Assembly (NCBI GenBank): GCA_003520455.1 | Contig: DOUV01000780.1 | Location: forward strand, 1 to 35,017 | Reading direction: 5' to 3' | Length of the DNA: 35,017 nucleotides | From: Chloroflexota bacterium | GTDB lineage: Bacteria; Chloroflexota; Anaerolineae; Ardenticatenales; Ardenticatenaceae | Position numbers and translations under genes: made by a program | In this document: piece after piece, positions 7,563 through 16,134 of the stretch | Position numbering within the stretch: the stretch's first letter is position 1 | How the letters are laid out: every line of letters begins with the position of its first letter | Notes under the pieces: model-generated | What the model was told of the DNA's origin: nothing | The model's database searches: none | Seen by the model: the letters and a program-made list of their open reading frames with translations, nothing else

Positions 7563-7778
7563 ATGTCGGCTCCTGTGGACGGGGAAGCGCGACTCGCCGA
7601 AGGCCAGGCGATAGACCTGATGGTTTCCGCCCAAAGCCGGTTGACGCGCTCATTCCTTGAGAGCGTTGCAGAAGAGGCCAGGCTGGCGAGGCGAGCCGAC
7701 GAGAAACGAAAGGGGTTAACGAAAGGGCTTATCGTTGGCCTTTCTGAAGCAGGCACTGCCATAACCGCTCGGCGGTGA
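7563..7778 (+). CDS. Doubtful small hypothetical protein
   Basis: A 71-codon frame starts with MSAPVDGEARLAEGQAIDLM and has a charged, probably helical C-terminal half. Its ribosome site is weak (AAGCGGA), no family is recognised, and its last 50 bases overlap the 3' end of the opposite-strand Mo-hydroxylase gene. It may be a real small gene, another remnant, or chance. Confidence 0.2.
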   Translation: MSAPVDGEARLAEGQAIDLMVSAQSRLTRSFLESVAEEARLARRADEKRKGLTKGLIVGLSEAGTAITARR

Positions 7779-10041
7779 TGGGAAGCTCGGTCAGGCGAAC
7801 GCCTGTGGCGTCCCGAATAGCGTTGGCGATTGCCGCGGCCGCCGCGATGATTGGCGGCTCTCCAACGCCCCGCGCCCCGAACGGCCCGTTCGGAGCCGGA
7901 TTCTCGACTAGTATGACCTCGAATGGTGGTACATCGCGGGCAGTGGGTAAGGCGTAATCCAAGAAACTCCCGGTCAACAGGTGACCTTTCTCACTAAAGA
8001 CCATCTGCTCGAAGAGCGCCCACCCAATGCCCTGCGTCGCACCGCCGTGGACCTGACCCTCAATGAGCAGAGGATTGATGGCGCGGCCGACATCTTGAAC
8101 GATCAGGTTACGAGTGACGCTGACCCGTCCGGTTTCCATATCGACGGCTACTTCCGTGAGATGAACGGAGAAGCCGGGTGCTTGCTCAGTAAGGGCCGAT
8201 CCACCTTGGCTGATAATCGGCGGATAGGTGCTGTCAAAGTCAAGCGTCTTCTGGACCACATCGCCCACGGCGATGCGGCGGCCGGGCGCTCCCCGGACCG
8301 AGATCCAACCATTTTGGAGCTCAAGGTCGGCGGTATCTGCTTCGAGCAGGTCAGCCGCGACGGCGAGAATCTGTTGCCTCACGCCGTCGGCCGCGCGCAC
8401 CACCGCCGAGCCAAGCGTGTAGATGGTCATGCTGCCGCCGCTCGGGCCGGCAAACGGCCCCTGGGTGGTATCACCAGCTATGATCTGGATATGCTCGGGT
8501 GGGACACCCAGCGTCTCCGCGGCGAGCAGCACCAGCGACGTATTCGAGCCGGTGATATCCACCGATCCGACGTGGATATGGATCGTGCCGTCGCCATCCG
8601 GGCGGCAGACGGCCGAGGCAGGAGCAGTCCCACCCGGCCAGCCCCCCACCGCGAGGCCGACACCGCGATGGACGGACGACGAGCGCTGGTCGCGCCACAA
8701 GGGGTGCGAGGCGACTCGTTCCAGGCACGCTTTCATCCCTACGCTCTGCCAGGTGGCTCCGTCAGGCATCTGGTCACCGCTCTCGATGGCATTTTGGAGG
8801 CGAAACTGAAGGGCGTCGAGTCCGAGCTCTCTGGCCATCTCGTCGATTTGAGACTCGATCACGAAGGTTGCCTGAGGCGCCGTCGGGGCGCGATAAGCCC
8901 CAGCCACGGGCTTATTGGTGAGGACCTCGCAGCCCTGAATGTCGAGGTTTGGGAAGCGGTAGTACCCCCCCAGAATGTTGCAGAAAATTGCGGTGAGCCC
9001 AGACGGGAAGGCGCCGGAGTCGAGCACGACGCGCGCCTGCAATGCCGTGAGGCGGCCATCACGGGTCGCGCCAGTCTTGAGCTCGACCACGCAGGCCGGG
9101 GACGGTGTGGTGCTGGCGAAGTCTTCGTTGCGACTCAAAACCATCTGGATGGGGCGTCTCAGATGCAGAGCAATCGCGCCGACAAGTGGCTCGACGATAC
9201 CGTATTTGGCCCCGAATCCGCCGCCAACCTTCGTGGGAATGATACGGACCTGACTCTTTCTCAGTCCCAGGAGCCTGGCGACCTCATCGCGCACCATGAA
9301 CTGCCCCTGAGTGCTGGTCCAGATCGTCAGCGCGCCCGTGAAGGGATCAACCAGTGCGGTAGCGGCGTGTGATTCGATGTAGGCCTGGTGGACAACATTG
9401 GTTCGGTAGGTGCGCTCGACGACCAGATCGGCCTCTGCGAGGCCCGCATCCACATCGCCCCGGTGGAAGTGAACTGTCGCCGCGATATTGCCCGCTGTCT
9501 CTTCCTCCCCCCCCCCCGCGGCGGCCCCCGCATGGACCTCGGCGGTATGCTCTGCCTCCCTCGGCACGCCCTCTGGCCAGACGAGCGGAGCATCGTCGTG
9601 CATCGCCTCCAGTGGATCAACGACCTCGGAAAGTGGGTCGTACTCGATTACCACTTGCTCCGCTCCATCCTGCGCGGCTGTCTCAGACTCGCCGACCACC
9701 ACGGCCACCGGGTGCCCTTCGAAGATGACACGATCGCGGGCGAGGATGACTGAGTTGCGATTCGTCGGCGGCCGGGCAGCCGCCGGGAGATCCGCGCCCG
9801 TAAGGACGGCGACAACACCGGGAAGAGAGCGCGCCTCGCCCGTGTCAATGGAGACAATCCGCGCGTGGGCATAGGGGCTGAGAATTGGGCGAGCGTAGAG
9901 CATTCCCGGCAGCGTCACGTCGGCCGCGTACTTCGCCCGGCCAGTCACCTTTTCCAGCCCGTCGGCTAATGGCATTCTGCGGCCGATCATGCCGTCTTCC
10001 GAACTTGCCAGTTTACTTGGGTCTTTTGCATCAGAGGGCAT
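7729..10041 (-). CDS. Molybdopterin-binding large subunit, xanthine dehydrogenase/aldehyde oxidase family
   Basis: A hydroxylase subunit that would oxidise an aldehyde, heteroaromatic or similar substrate with water as oxygen donor. I start at the ATG at 10041 (MPSDAKDPSK), which has AGGGAT upstream; the longer frame lacks one. The 770 residues begin with the small N-terminal domain (GLEKVTGRAKYAADV), followed by the Mo-cofactor domains: GGGFGAK at 273-279, AYRAPTAPQATF, and GARGVGEPP with the catalytic Glu at about 728. The active-site loop is not the AYxCSFR of form I CO dehydrogenase, so carbon monoxide is unlikely as substrate. The usual [2Fe-2S] and FAD partner subunits are absent from the window. 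An 11-C run at 9507-9517 encodes a Gly/Ala/Glu-rich insert around residue 175. It is the last gene of the leftward cluster. Confidence 0.9.
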   Translation of the reverse strand: MPSDAKDPSKLASSEDGMIGRRMPLADGLEKVTGRAKYAADVTLPGMLYARPILSPYAHARIVSIDTGEARSLPGVVAVLTGADLPAAARPPTNRNSVILARDRVIFEGHPVAVVVGESETAAQDGAEQVVIEYDPLSEVVDPLEAMHDDAPLVWPEGVPREAEHTAEVHAGAAAGGGEEETAGNIAATVHFHRGDVDAGLAEADLVVERTYRTNVVHQAYIESHAATALVDPFTGALTIWTSTQGQFMVRDEVARLLGLRKSQVRIIPTKVGGGFGAKYGIVEPLVGAIALHLRRPIQMVLSRNEDFASTTPSPACVVELKTGATRDGRLTALQARVVLDSGAFPSGLTAIFCNILGGYYRFPNLDIQGCEVLTNKPVAGAYRAPTAPQATFVIESQIDEMARELGLDALQFRLQNAIESGDQMPDGATWQSVGMKACLERVASHPLWRDQRSSSVHRGVGLAVGGWPGGTAPASAVCRPDGDGTIHIHVGSVDITGSNTSLVLLAAETLGVPPEHIQIIAGDTTQGPFAGPSGGSMTIYTLGSAVVRAADGVRQQILAVAADLLEADTADLELQNGWISVRGAPGRRIAVGDVVQKTLDFDSTYPPIISQGGSALTEQAPGFSVHLTEVAVDMETGRVSVTRNLIVQDVGRAINPLLIEGQVHGGATQGIGWALFEQMVFSEKGHLLTGSFLDYALPTARDVPPFEVILVENPAPNGPFGARGVGEPPIIAAAAAIANAIRDATGVRLTELPITAERLWQCLLQKGQR

Positions 10042-10125
10042 AATACGGATCCCTGTGCTGCTTCCTGGATCAGAATCCTGAAGCATGGTGCGCGAACTGG
10101 CTGCGGACGCGTTTCGTCTCAACCA

Positions 10126-10491
10126 TCACGCGGAGCTACTGGCTGGTGGAGCGAACGCGATCGCCTGCGTCCGTCGGGGTGAGAACACATTCAGCGTATC
10201 AACGATGGTGTCTCCGAGGACCCGGGCTCCATGCACGACACCTGAGGGGATGACCAGGACGCTGTCGCGCTCAGCGCGCACTCGCTTGTCAGCGATCTCG
10301 AACTCGATTTCACCAGAGAGGATGAGTGTCACCTGCTCCTCAGGGTGCGAATGTGCCGGGAAGATCGACCCAGGGGCATAGCTGTAGTGGATAACCGTGA
10401 CGCGCTCGGCGTCTACACGTTGCAGGCTGATTCCGGGACGCACCTCCTCGCTGCGGAGTTGCGACCAAAGCAGATTCTGGTCCTGGCTCAC
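10126..10491 (-). CDS. Small cupin-fold protein
   Basis: I choose the GTG at 10491 (VSQDQNLLW) because GGAGG lies 4 nt upstream; this gives 121 residues. The single cupin_2 barrel shows motif 1 in APGSIFPAHSHPEEQVTLILSGE (His-x-His and Glu metal ligands) and motif 2 in VLVIPSGVVHGARVLGDT. Such single-domain proteins may be isomerases, dioxygenases, lyases or ligand sensors, so the exact activity is open. It lies between the deleted dehydrogenase and the Mo-hydroxylase gene and is apparently in the same leftward transcript. Its place in a catabolic cluster suggests a role on a pathway intermediate. Confidence 0.8.
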   Translation of the reverse strand: MSQDQNLLWSQLRSEEVRPGISLQRVDAERVTVIHYSYAPGSIFPAHSHPEEQVTLILSGEIEFEIADKRVRAERDSVLVIPSGVVHGARVLGDTIVDTLNVFSPRRTQAIAFAPPASSSA

Positions 10492-10553
10492 TGTTCCTCC
10501 ATTCTGCTGATGGCTTGAAGCACTGCGCACGGCGGCATGCAACGCTCCCCAAT

Positions 10554-10807
10554 CTATTCAACGTCAGAGCCATGATAGTCATGCTGGCGCAGCCACTTCA
10601 GCAGCTCAAGGAGACCCTGGTCGCGGCGCTGGATCGTGTTGTCATACCGGCCCGCCGCCCACTCGAAGAAACCTTTGCCGGTCTTCGCGCCAGGCTCGCC
10701 CGCGGCAAGCCTGGCGCAGACTGGAAGCCGGCGACGGCGAACAGCTGGGCAATGCCATCCCCCATGGTTCCGGCACCAATCACAGCGATCTGCCCCCGCT
10801 CCCTCAT
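10554..10807 (-). pseudogene. 3-hydroxyacyl-CoA dehydrogenase with internal deletion
   Basis: The N-terminus is intact from the ATG at 10807: MRERGQIAVIGAGTMGDGIA carries the NAD-binding GxGxMGxG Rossmann motif and is followed by QLFAVAGFQ. Around 10715-10725 the sequence jumps to the far C-terminus in another frame: LAAGEPGAKTGKGFFEWAAG and then a natural-looking end at the TAG (10554-10556). GAKTGKGFFEW is the classic C-terminal domain motif of this family. About 200 codons including the catalytic His-Glu region are missing and the joint is out of frame, so the gene is dead. The TPP-enzyme remnant upstream reads into it without a stop. Confidence 0.75.
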
Positions 10808-11980
10808 CTGGTCTATTCCCGCTCTCTGCCCGTCGGCCAGAACGATTTCGTCTCGTGCTGCACTTCTCGCACCTCTCCCGTATCCAACGACCTGGATGGG
10901 CTCACCCGACCATGCAGGGCTGAGGATGTCATTTACGACCCAGTAGCCGGAAGCGCGGCTACGCGGCTTCTGTGTCATGATGACATCCAGGACATATGGG
11001 CGATTTGCCGCAATCGCCTCTTCCAAGGCTGGTTTCAGATCCTCGGGACGTTCCACACGTGTGCCGCACGCTCCACATGCCCGCGCGAGCTCCGCAAAGT
11101 CCGGATTGTAAGGTTTGCCCTCGGCTTCAATCGTGAACTCGGTACCAATCATGCGTTCCCAATGGCGCTTCTGGTACAGAGAGATGATATTGAAGGAGTA
11201 GTTATTCTGTACCACCCAGACCACATTAATGCCATACTCCACAGCGGGAAGAACCGATTGCATAGTGGAGCGGAAAGCGCCATCCCCCACCGCTGCGATC
11301 ACTGGAACATCCGGGCGCCCCAGTTTCGCCCCCAGTGCGGCTGGCACTTCCTGGCCCATCGTTCCATGGCCACTGGCCACAATGTGAGTCATAGGTCGTT
11401 GGAAGAGGATGTGCTGGCCCGCGGCGTGTCGTACCCCAACCCCACTGACAAATATCCCGTCCTGCGGCAAAACCTGGGCGATATCGCCCAACAGTCGGCC
11501 CACGCTGATAGGCGCGTCGTCAGATTGCTGATCCGTCCGCAACTCGTTCCACCACTTCTCTCGCTCAGACTGCATTGACTTCACCCATCCGGATGGCTGT
11601 CGGGCGGGAAGGTCTGCCTTGGCCGCATCAAGGAGCTGTTGAAGCGCCAAGCGCGCATCGCCGACGATCCCCACTTCCACTGGGTAGATCTTACCGATCT
11701 CGTTCGGGTTGATGTCGACTTGGATCAATTTGGCGGGAGGAATATGAAAGAAGTGTTGGCGCTTCCACGAACTGCAGTCCATCTCGGGCATGCGGGTGCC
11801 GAGCGCCAGGATGACATCGGCCTCGCGGGCCAACCGGTTCGCCACGGGCGTACCTACCGTCCCGGTGAAACCAGGATTAGAGCATCCACCAAAGCAAGAT
11901 TCCCATGCCCAACCATCCCAAAGGCGTATTCCACTCCCTGGTTCTCCAGAGATCGTACGACGGCTTCTCCACCTGTCATT
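10808..11980 (-). pseudogene. Thiamine pyrophosphate enzyme (acetolactate synthase-like) with internal deletion
   Basis: From the ATG at 11980 the gene starts normally: MTGGEAVVRSLENQGVEYAF then GMVGHGNLALVDALI. It then reaches an early stop because the sequence jumps near 11870, in another frame, to FTGTVGTPVANRLAREADVI, which belongs in the central domain. About 230 codons are missing, including the conserved Glu region that activates the cofactor. The C-terminal TPP domain is intact: GHGTMGQEVPAALGAK, then AVGDGAFRSTMQSVLPAVEYG and QNNYSF for pyrophosphate/Mg binding. Downstream the frame runs without a stop into the dehydrogenase remnant. Gene callers will see only the 3' part as a 415-residue fusion starting near 11845. 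Confidence 0.75.
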
Positions 11981-12100
11981 TGCGTGCTTGTACTCCTGTT
12001 GTGTATTTCTGTTAGGTATCAGGCGGCCGAGCCGGGCCCTGGCAGTTGACCGCCGTGCCCGCGAGGAGCCGACCTTTGGGTTCGCTGAGCGTAGATCGCC

Positions 12101-13009
12101 TCAAACACGTGACGCCGCTTCGCGGGCGCGGTTTACACGCGGGTCAACGACATCTCTTACGGCATCTCCAGTCAAGTTGAAGCTGAGAATAATCATCGTA
12201 AGAACCAGAGCAGGAAACCATATGAGCCAGGGTGCCAGGGTCACGAATTTGACAGACTTGGACAGCATGTTGCCCAGATCGGCTTGCGGAGGGATGACCC
12301 CTAAGCCCAAAAAGCTGAGGGTGGAGAGAGCAACGAGCGCGTTCGAGAGACTCAATGTTGCCATGACGAGCAACTCGGGAAAGATGCTCGGCAAGATGTG
12401 GCGCGCGATTATCTGAAGCGGGGGGACGCCCGCAATTCGCGCCGCATCGGTAAAGGCCAGGTTCTTGATGCGAAGCGTGGAGCCACGCGCGATGCGCGCG
12501 AATCGCGGCATATAGATTAAAGAGATCGCGATCATGGTGTTCACGGCCCCGCCTCCGAACACAGCGACAACGAAGATTGCCAGAAGCAGGGCGGGCATGG
12601 CCAGGAAGATATCGGTTATCCACATGAGGAAGCGTTCCCAGTAAGCGCCCAGGTAGCCGGCCAAGACCCCGATGATGGAGCCCGCTACCAGCGCTATGCC
12701 GACCGCCCCGAAAGGAACGGTAAACGCGAGTGGCAGGGCATCGATCACTCGTGCGAACTGATCCCGTCCAAGTTGGTCGGTACCCATCAGATGTGAGGTG
12801 CTGGGCGCTTGCAATAGATCGTTCGTGTTGAGGGCGTTCGGTCCCCACGGGACCATACTCGGGCCGAACACCGCGAGGAACAGGATCGGAATGACCAGAA
12901 GGGTTCCGATCCGCCCCGCTGGGTGCGTGACGATCCCGATGACCTGTCTCAGGGCGCGCGATTGCTGGAGATCGATTCGAATGGGGCCAAACGTTGCTTC
13001 TTTGACCAT
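12101..13009 (-). CDS. Dipeptide/oligopeptide-type ABC transporter permease (DppC/OppC)
   Basis: This 302-residue inner-membrane permease begins immediately after the stop codon of the partner permease gene (no gap), which suggests translational coupling. It has the DppC-type layout: a short cytoplasmic N-terminus, first helix near residue 35, the HLMGTDQLGRDQFARVI signature before the core, and five further helices. The EAA loop that docks to the ATPase is recognisable as DAARIAGVPPLQIIARHILP. SFLGLGVIPPQADLG and the C-terminal NLTGDAVRDVVDPR are typical of the family. It should pair with the upstream permease, two ATPases and a lipoprotein. The transported compound is unknown; this family carries peptides, nickel, opines, sugars and many small amides. 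Confidence 0.93.
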   Translation of the reverse strand: MVKEATFGPIRIDLQQSRALRQVIGIVTHPAGRIGTLLVIPILFLAVFGPSMVPWGPNALNTNDLLQAPSTSHLMGTDQLGRDQFARVIDALPLAFTVPFGAVGIALVAGSIIGVLAGYLGAYWERFLMWITDIFLAMPALLLAIFVVAVFGGGAVNTMIAISLIYMPRFARIARGSTLRIKNLAFTDAARIAGVPPLQIIARHILPSIFPELLVMATLSLSNALVALSTLSFLGLGVIPPQADLGNMLSKSVKFVTLAPWLIWFPALVLTMIILSFNLTGDAVRDVVDPRVNRAREAASRV

Positions 13010-13969
13010 CTAGCCAGCTCTCTGTCTTGGGTCTAGGACGGGGTAAAGGAGATCTACGAGCAGATTCACGGTCACATAGACGGCCGCAATGACCCAGGTT
13101 CCTGCCACTGCAACCTGAAAATCCCTCCGGACGACGGCATTCAACACGAGGCGCCCCAGACCTGGAAGATTGAAAATCTCCTCCGTGACGATCAGGCCAC
13201 CAATGAGCGACCCGAAGAGGAGGCCAACCAGCGTTACGACCGGCCCAAGAGCAGCTTTCAGCGCATGAACGTACCGGATACGGCGTTCGTGGACGCCCAC
13301 TGCGCGCGCCGTTACGATGTATCCTTCCTGCAGGCTTTCCACCATCGTTGCACGGGTCATCTGGGCGATCATTGGCGTAATGGCCAGGGCAACAACGATC
13401 GATGGGAGCAGGATCGCTCTCAGATTCGCGGTCAGGTCTTTCGAGATGCGGACATACTGAGAGGTGTACAGGGCCGGAAAGTAGCGGGAGGCGAGCAGGA
13501 CAGCAACGACGCCTGTCACGAAGGTGGGAATCGACAAGAAAATCAGGCTTATGCCCCGCAGGCGGTCTGCGATACCTCCAAAGTGCGCCGCGGCGTATAC
13601 CCCGAGGGGAATTCCTATCAGCAGTGCAATGAGAAGACTGACGATGGTGAGCTCTAGCGAGACAGGAAACGCTGCAACGACGTCGGGCGCTATCTCGCGC
13701 CCCGTAATCAGTGAGGTGCCGAAATCGCCAGTGGCGGCTTTGACCAGCCACTCCCCCCATCGAACGACGAATGGTCGATTCAGCCCGAGTCGCTCCCGGA
13801 ACTCATCAAGCTCTTGCTCGACGCCTTTGCCTGCCTGCCCGACCTCCAGACCCGCAATCTGCTCCGCGATGTCACCCGGCACTAACTCGGCAAGTCCAAA
13901 AACAAGGAACGAGATGACTATCAGCGCGGCAACTGCCTCAGCCAATCGCTGTATGGCGAAACGGGTCAT
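13010..13969 (-). CDS. Dipeptide/oligopeptide-type ABC transporter permease (DppB/OppB)
   Basis: The start is set at the ATG at 13969 (MTRFAIQRLAEAV), preceded by AGAAGGAAGC; it overlaps the end of the ATPase gene by 32 bp. The 319-residue protein shows the first helix at 10-30, the FGLAELVPGD motif, a periplasmic domain with RERLGLNRPF, and then five helices. The EAA loop is ARAVGVHERRIRYVHALKAAL, and the end NLLVDLLYPVLDPR is diagnostic for DppB-like permeases. It forms the channel with the DppC-type permease encoded directly downstream. Confidence 0.93.
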   Translation of the reverse strand: MTRFAIQRLAEAVAALIVISFLVFGLAELVPGDIAEQIAGLEVGQAGKGVEQELDEFRERLGLNRPFVVRWGEWLVKAATGDFGTSLITGREIAPDVVAAFPVSLELTIVSLLIALLIGIPLGVYAAAHFGGIADRLRGISLIFLSIPTFVTGVVAVLLASRYFPALYTSQYVRISKDLTANLRAILLPSIVVALAITPMIAQMTRATMVESLQEGYIVTARAVGVHERRIRYVHALKAALGPVVTLVGLLFGSLIGGLIVTEEIFNLPGLGRLVLNAVVRRDFQVAVAGTWVIAAVYVTVNLLVDLLYPVLDPRQRAG

Positions 13970-14975
13970 GCTGTTGCTTCCTTCTCTGCTCAAACAAACG
14001 TTCAAATTGCCCGGCGTAATGACACGCCGCGAACCCTCGCTCGTTGTACTCCATCAGGAGCGGTTCCTCGCGGGAACACTTGTCTTGAGCGATGGGGCAG
14101 CGCGTGTGGAACCGGCAACCGTGGGGTGGCGAGATCGGGCTGGGCACGGACCCCTCGGGAATAATTCGAGTTCTTGTCCTCTCGATGACAGAGTCAGGGA
14201 ATGGCACCGCCGAGTGCAGGCAGATAGTGTAAGGATGCAGCGCCTCTTCATGGATACCCTGAGGGCCGGCTATCTCCACTACGTGCCCGAGGTACATGAC
14301 GACGATACGTGTGCTCATGAACTTGACGGAGGCGATGTCATGTGAGATGAAAATATACGTGACACCATATTTGTCCTTCAGGTCTTTGAGCAGGTTGAGC
14401 ACTTTGGCCTGCGTGGACATGTCCAGGGCGCTCACCGCCTCATCGAGCACGATGAGCCGCGGCTCGGGCGCCAGGGCGCGGGCAATCGCGACCCGCTGTT
14501 GCTGACCACCGGACAATTCTTCCGGATACTTGTCTGCAAACCCGGAATCCAGGCCCACATCCTCGAGCAGTTCATTGACACGCCCGGCGATCTGAGCGGA
14601 CGAGAGTTGGAGCCCGCTTAGCGGTTCTGCAATGATCGACCTCACTCGCATGCGAGGGTTGAAAGAGCTTGCGGGGTCTTGGAAGACCATCTGGAAACCA
14701 AAGCGCTTCGCCAACGCGCCGGGCCGGATATTGGTACGTATAATATCTCCGTTGACGAATACTGTGCCATGGGTTGGTTGCTGTAGACCGAGAATGACGC
14801 GGCCGAGTGTGGACTTTCCACACCCCGATTCGCCCACGACTCCCAGCACCTCGCCCTCGCGAACGGTTAGATTCACCTGGTCGAGCGCGTGCACAATCTG
14901 CGGTTTCGACAGGAAGCCGGTGCGCACAGGGAAATGCACGGAAACATTGTCCAGGGTAATCAGCGCTTCATCCAT
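13938..14975 (-). CDS. ABC transporter ATP-binding protein (OppF/DppF type)
   Basis: I use the ATG at 14975 (MDEALITLDN); a GTG 42 nt earlier adds a basic tail with no family support. The 345-residue ATPase has Walker A GESGCGKST at 48-56, Q-loop VFQDP near 97-101, signature LSGGQQQR at 154-161 and Walker B LIVLDEA ending in Glu179, then the switch His in FISHD. The C-terminal Cys cluster of the oligopeptide family is present (CRFHTRCPIAQDKC). It should form a heterodimer with the OppD-type ATPase encoded upstream. Confidence 0.93.
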   Translation of the reverse strand: MDEALITLDNVSVHFPVRTGFLSKPQIVHALDQVNLTVREGEVLGVVGESGCGKSTLGRVILGLQQPTHGTVFVNGDIIRTNIRPGALAKRFGFQMVFQDPASSFNPRMRVRSIIAEPLSGLQLSSAQIAGRVNELLEDVGLDSGFADKYPEELSGGQQQRVAIARALAPEPRLIVLDEAVSALDMSTQAKVLNLLKDLKDKYGVTYIFISHDIASVKFMSTRIVVMYLGHVVEIAGPQGIHEEALHPYTICLHSAVPFPDSVIERTRTRIIPEGSVPSPISPPHGCRFHTRCPIAQDKCSREEPLLMEYNERGFAACHYAGQFERLFEQRRKQQHDPFRHTAIG

Positions 14976-15089
14976 GAGCGTGTCCCGTCTAGACCACCTG
15001 GTACGAACTGAGTTCACAACCCGCTGTCACCGGAACGCTCCATTCTCCCACGATATCCTTTCGCCGGCAGGGTTTCAAATCCAGCATCC

Positions 15090-16112
15090 TTACATTGATA
15101 CGTTCGCTACCTTCAGAGTGCCTTCGTGCTGGGATACCCAGCACCTCGACCTTCTTCCCACCGCCAGCGACCTCAACTGCGGCTCGCTATAGCATATCTC
15201 CTCCGCAAAGTCGCAACGGGGCCGGAAGCGGCATCCGACAGGAAGCCTGGAAGAGACCGTCGGAGGAGTCCCCTTAATCGTTGGCAACCGATCGCCCATT
15301 ACTCGTTCGGGTAGCGAATTGAGCAACCCCAGTGTATAGGGATGGTGCGGCTCCGAAAACACATCCTCGACCTTCCCCTCCTCGACGACCTGCCCGGCGT
15401 ACATCACTAGCATGCGGTCGCAGATGCTGGCGACGACGCCGAGGTTGTGGGTCACAAGGATAACCGCCATGTGCCTTTCAACCGCGAGCTCTTTGAGCAA
15501 CTCCAGGATCTGCGCCTGTATCGTTACATCCAGCGCCGTCGTCGGCTCGTCGGCGATGAGGACCTGCGGGTTGTTCATCAGACTGAGCGCGATCATCACT
15601 CTTTGCTGCATTCCGCCCGACAACTGGTGGGGGAAGTTGTGCGCGCGCCTCTTTGCGTCGGGAATGCCAACCGCCCTCAAGGCATCGACGATCCGCACAA
15701 GCGCATTCTTGCGCGGCACGTTGTCATGCGCCCGTAACGCTTCACTCAATTGCCACCCAATGGCGAAGGCGAAGTGGAGCGAACGCATCGGGTTCTGAAA
15801 TATAACGGCCATCTCGCGCCCGCGGACCTGTCTCATCTCACTGGGCGAGAGTGCCAACACATTTCGCCCACCGATCATCAACTCGCCGGCCTCTATCCGG
15901 CCGGGAGGTGGGACGAGCCGCAGTAGAGACAGGGCAAGTGTCGATTTGCCTGAACCCGATTCGCCGACGATGCCCAGGATCTCGCCACGGTGGAGATCGA
16001 ACGAGACATTGTCCACCGCCCGGATCGTACCGTCCGGCGTTTCGTAAGAAGTGGTCAAGCTCCGCACGGCGAGTACAGGCAAACTCGCCGTGCGGTCCGG
16101 CTGTTCCTGCAT
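15090..16112 (-). CDS. ABC transporter ATP-binding protein (OppD/DppD type)
   Basis: A 340-residue ATPase beginning at the ATG at 16112 with AAGGGC upstream, only 22 nt after the binding-protein stop. Walker [10 protein letters not shown] is at 50-58, Q-loop FQNP at 105-108, signature LSGGMQQR at 164-171, Walker B VLIADEP with Glu189, and switch His in VTHNLG. The C-terminal oligopeptide-transporter region has CRFRPRCDFAEEIC. A 114-nt gap separates it from the OppF-type gene; I see no promoter in that gap. Confidence 0.93.
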   Translation of the reverse strand: MQEQPDRTASLPVLAVRSLTTSYETPDGTIRAVDNVSFDLHRGEILGIVGESGSGKSTLALSLLRLVPPPGRIEAGELMIGGRNVLALSPSEMRQVRGREMAVIFQNPMRSLHFAFAIGWQLSEALRAHDNVPRKNALVRIVDALRAVGIPDAKRRAHNFPHQLSGGMQQRVMIALSLMNNPQVLIADEPTTALDVTIQAQILELLKELAVERHMAVILVTHNLGVVASICDRMLVMYAGQVVEEGKVEDVFSEPHHPYTLGLLNSLPERVMGDRLPTIKGTPPTVSSRLPVGCRFRPRCDFAEEICYSEPQLRSLAVGRRSRCWVSQHEGTLKVANVSM

Positions 16113-16134
16113 ACGAGTAGCCCTTGTTTCTGAC

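Noticed and set aside
7981..9372. 463-residue rightward frame inside the Mo-hydroxylase gene
   Set aside because: The opposite strand carries a clear family with all motifs; this frame is its shadow.
7729..10041. Mo subunit as form I carbon monoxide dehydrogenase (coxL)
   Set aside because: The AYxCSFR active-site loop is absent; the matching position reads AYRAPTAP, as in other hydroxylases.
12144..13760. 538-residue leftward frame over the two permeases
   Set aside because: It is an alternate frame of the two permease genes; Arg/Pro-rich and without transmembrane pattern.
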